Translations under genes and position numbers: made by a program
DNA from: Lysobacteraceae bacterium
GTDB taxonomy: Bacteria; Pseudomonadota; Gammaproteobacteria; Steroidobacterales; Steroidobacteraceae
Length of the DNA: 5,701 bases
Reading direction: 5' to 3'
NCBI GenBank assembly: GCA_012516015.1
Contig: JAAYXG010000549.1
Location: 1 to 5,701, forward strand
Notes under the pieces: model-generated
The model's input: the letters and a program-made list of their open reading frames with translations, nothing else
What the model was told of the DNA's origin: nothing
Databases searched by the model: none
In this document: positions 5,574 through 5,701 of the stretch, one piece after another
How the letters are laid out: the number at the start of each line of letters is the position of its first letter
Position numbering within the stretch: the stretch's first letter is position 1

Positions 5574-5701
5574 TCTCATGAGCACGGCGACTGCAACGAC
5601 GAGACCCGCTTCATCCGTCAAGGTGATGTGTCCCTCGCCGACACCGAGTTTGTCGCACATGGCCTGCCCGCGCTCCGACCAGATGATTTCAGGGCGGCCC
5701 C
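5562..5701 (-). CDS. acpS: Holo-[acyl-carrier-protein] synthase, C-terminal end (partial)
   Basis: This is the last 45 complete residues of a protein that enters from the right edge; the stop is TGA at 5564-5562. AcpS transfers 4'-phosphopantetheine from CoA to acyl carrier protein for fatty acid synthesis. The visible part opens GRPEIIWSERGQAM, continues LGVGEGHITLTDEAGLVVAVAVL and ends MRRGS. The order 'G-[KR]-P-E, helix, LG[VI], H[VIL][ST]L[ST]-[DH]E, alternating A/V strand' is the C-terminal strand pattern of the AcpS fold. The magnesium- and CoA-binding residues of the N-terminal half are outside the window. Position upstream of nagZ-type genes also fits gammaproteobacterial gene order. 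The last four codons and the stop lie in the arm of the neighbouring inverted repeat, so the RRGS tail is probably not conserved. Because only the end is visible, the call rests on pattern and context. Confidence 0.75.
   Translation of the reverse strand, partial: GRPEIIWSERGQAMCDKLGVGEGHITLTDEAGLVVAVAVLMRRGS

Overview
The window is about 5.7 kb of GC-rich chromosome, apparently from a gammaproteobacterium. The evidence is an mfd–csiV pair facing a nagZ-containing operon and the acpS/rlmD/nagZ gene set. The high GC would suit an environmental lineage such as the Nevskiales/Steroidobacter/Xanthomonadales side of the class, but that placement is inference from gene content. Coding density is very high and no stretch longer than about 110 bases lacks a gene. 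I see no rRNA, tRNA, CRISPR array, insertion sequence or phage gene.

Layout. The left part reads rightward: the 3' end of mfd (transcription-repair coupling factor, to 446), then csiV (509-1147), a predicted periplasmic peptidoglycan-binding protein. Everything else reads leftward, in transcription order: the 3' end of acpS (holo-ACP synthase, 5701-5562), a stand-alone DEDDy exonuclease related to the PolB proofreading domain (5457-4678), rlmD (23S rRNA U1939 methyltransferase, 4681-3350), nagZ (beta-N-acetylhexosaminidase of peptidoglycan recycling, 3259-2216) and a PAS/LOV-like plus GGDEF protein (2216-1230). Two junctions are four-base start/stop overlaps: TTGA between the exonuclease and rlmD, and ATGA between nagZ and the GGDEF gene. 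The leftward set therefore looks like an operon with translational coupling. csiV and the GGDEF gene converge on an 82-base spacer.

Two points stand out. First, the GGDEF protein looks repurposed. Its sensor domain keeps the flavin-pocket pattern of LOV domains but has leucine at the adduct-cysteine position and histidine at the signalling-glutamine position. Its GGDEF motif reads DDDQI, while the RxxD inhibitory (I) site upstream is intact. A c-di-GMP receptor or regulatory partner is more likely than an active light-driven cyclase. Second, two intergenic spacers (1157-1224 and 5460-5573) each hold an inverted repeat whose arms are made of 7-bp units. Both have a 21-base core arm pairing at 18 of 21 positions, yet their sequences are unrelated. 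One of them supplies the end of acpS and lies directly upstream of the exonuclease start.

Functionally the window mixes housekeeping (DNA repair, rRNA modification, ACP activation) with cell-wall upkeep (csiV, nagZ). The degenerate signalling protein is locked to nagZ by overlap, which invites but does not prove a link between c-di-GMP signalling and wall recycling.
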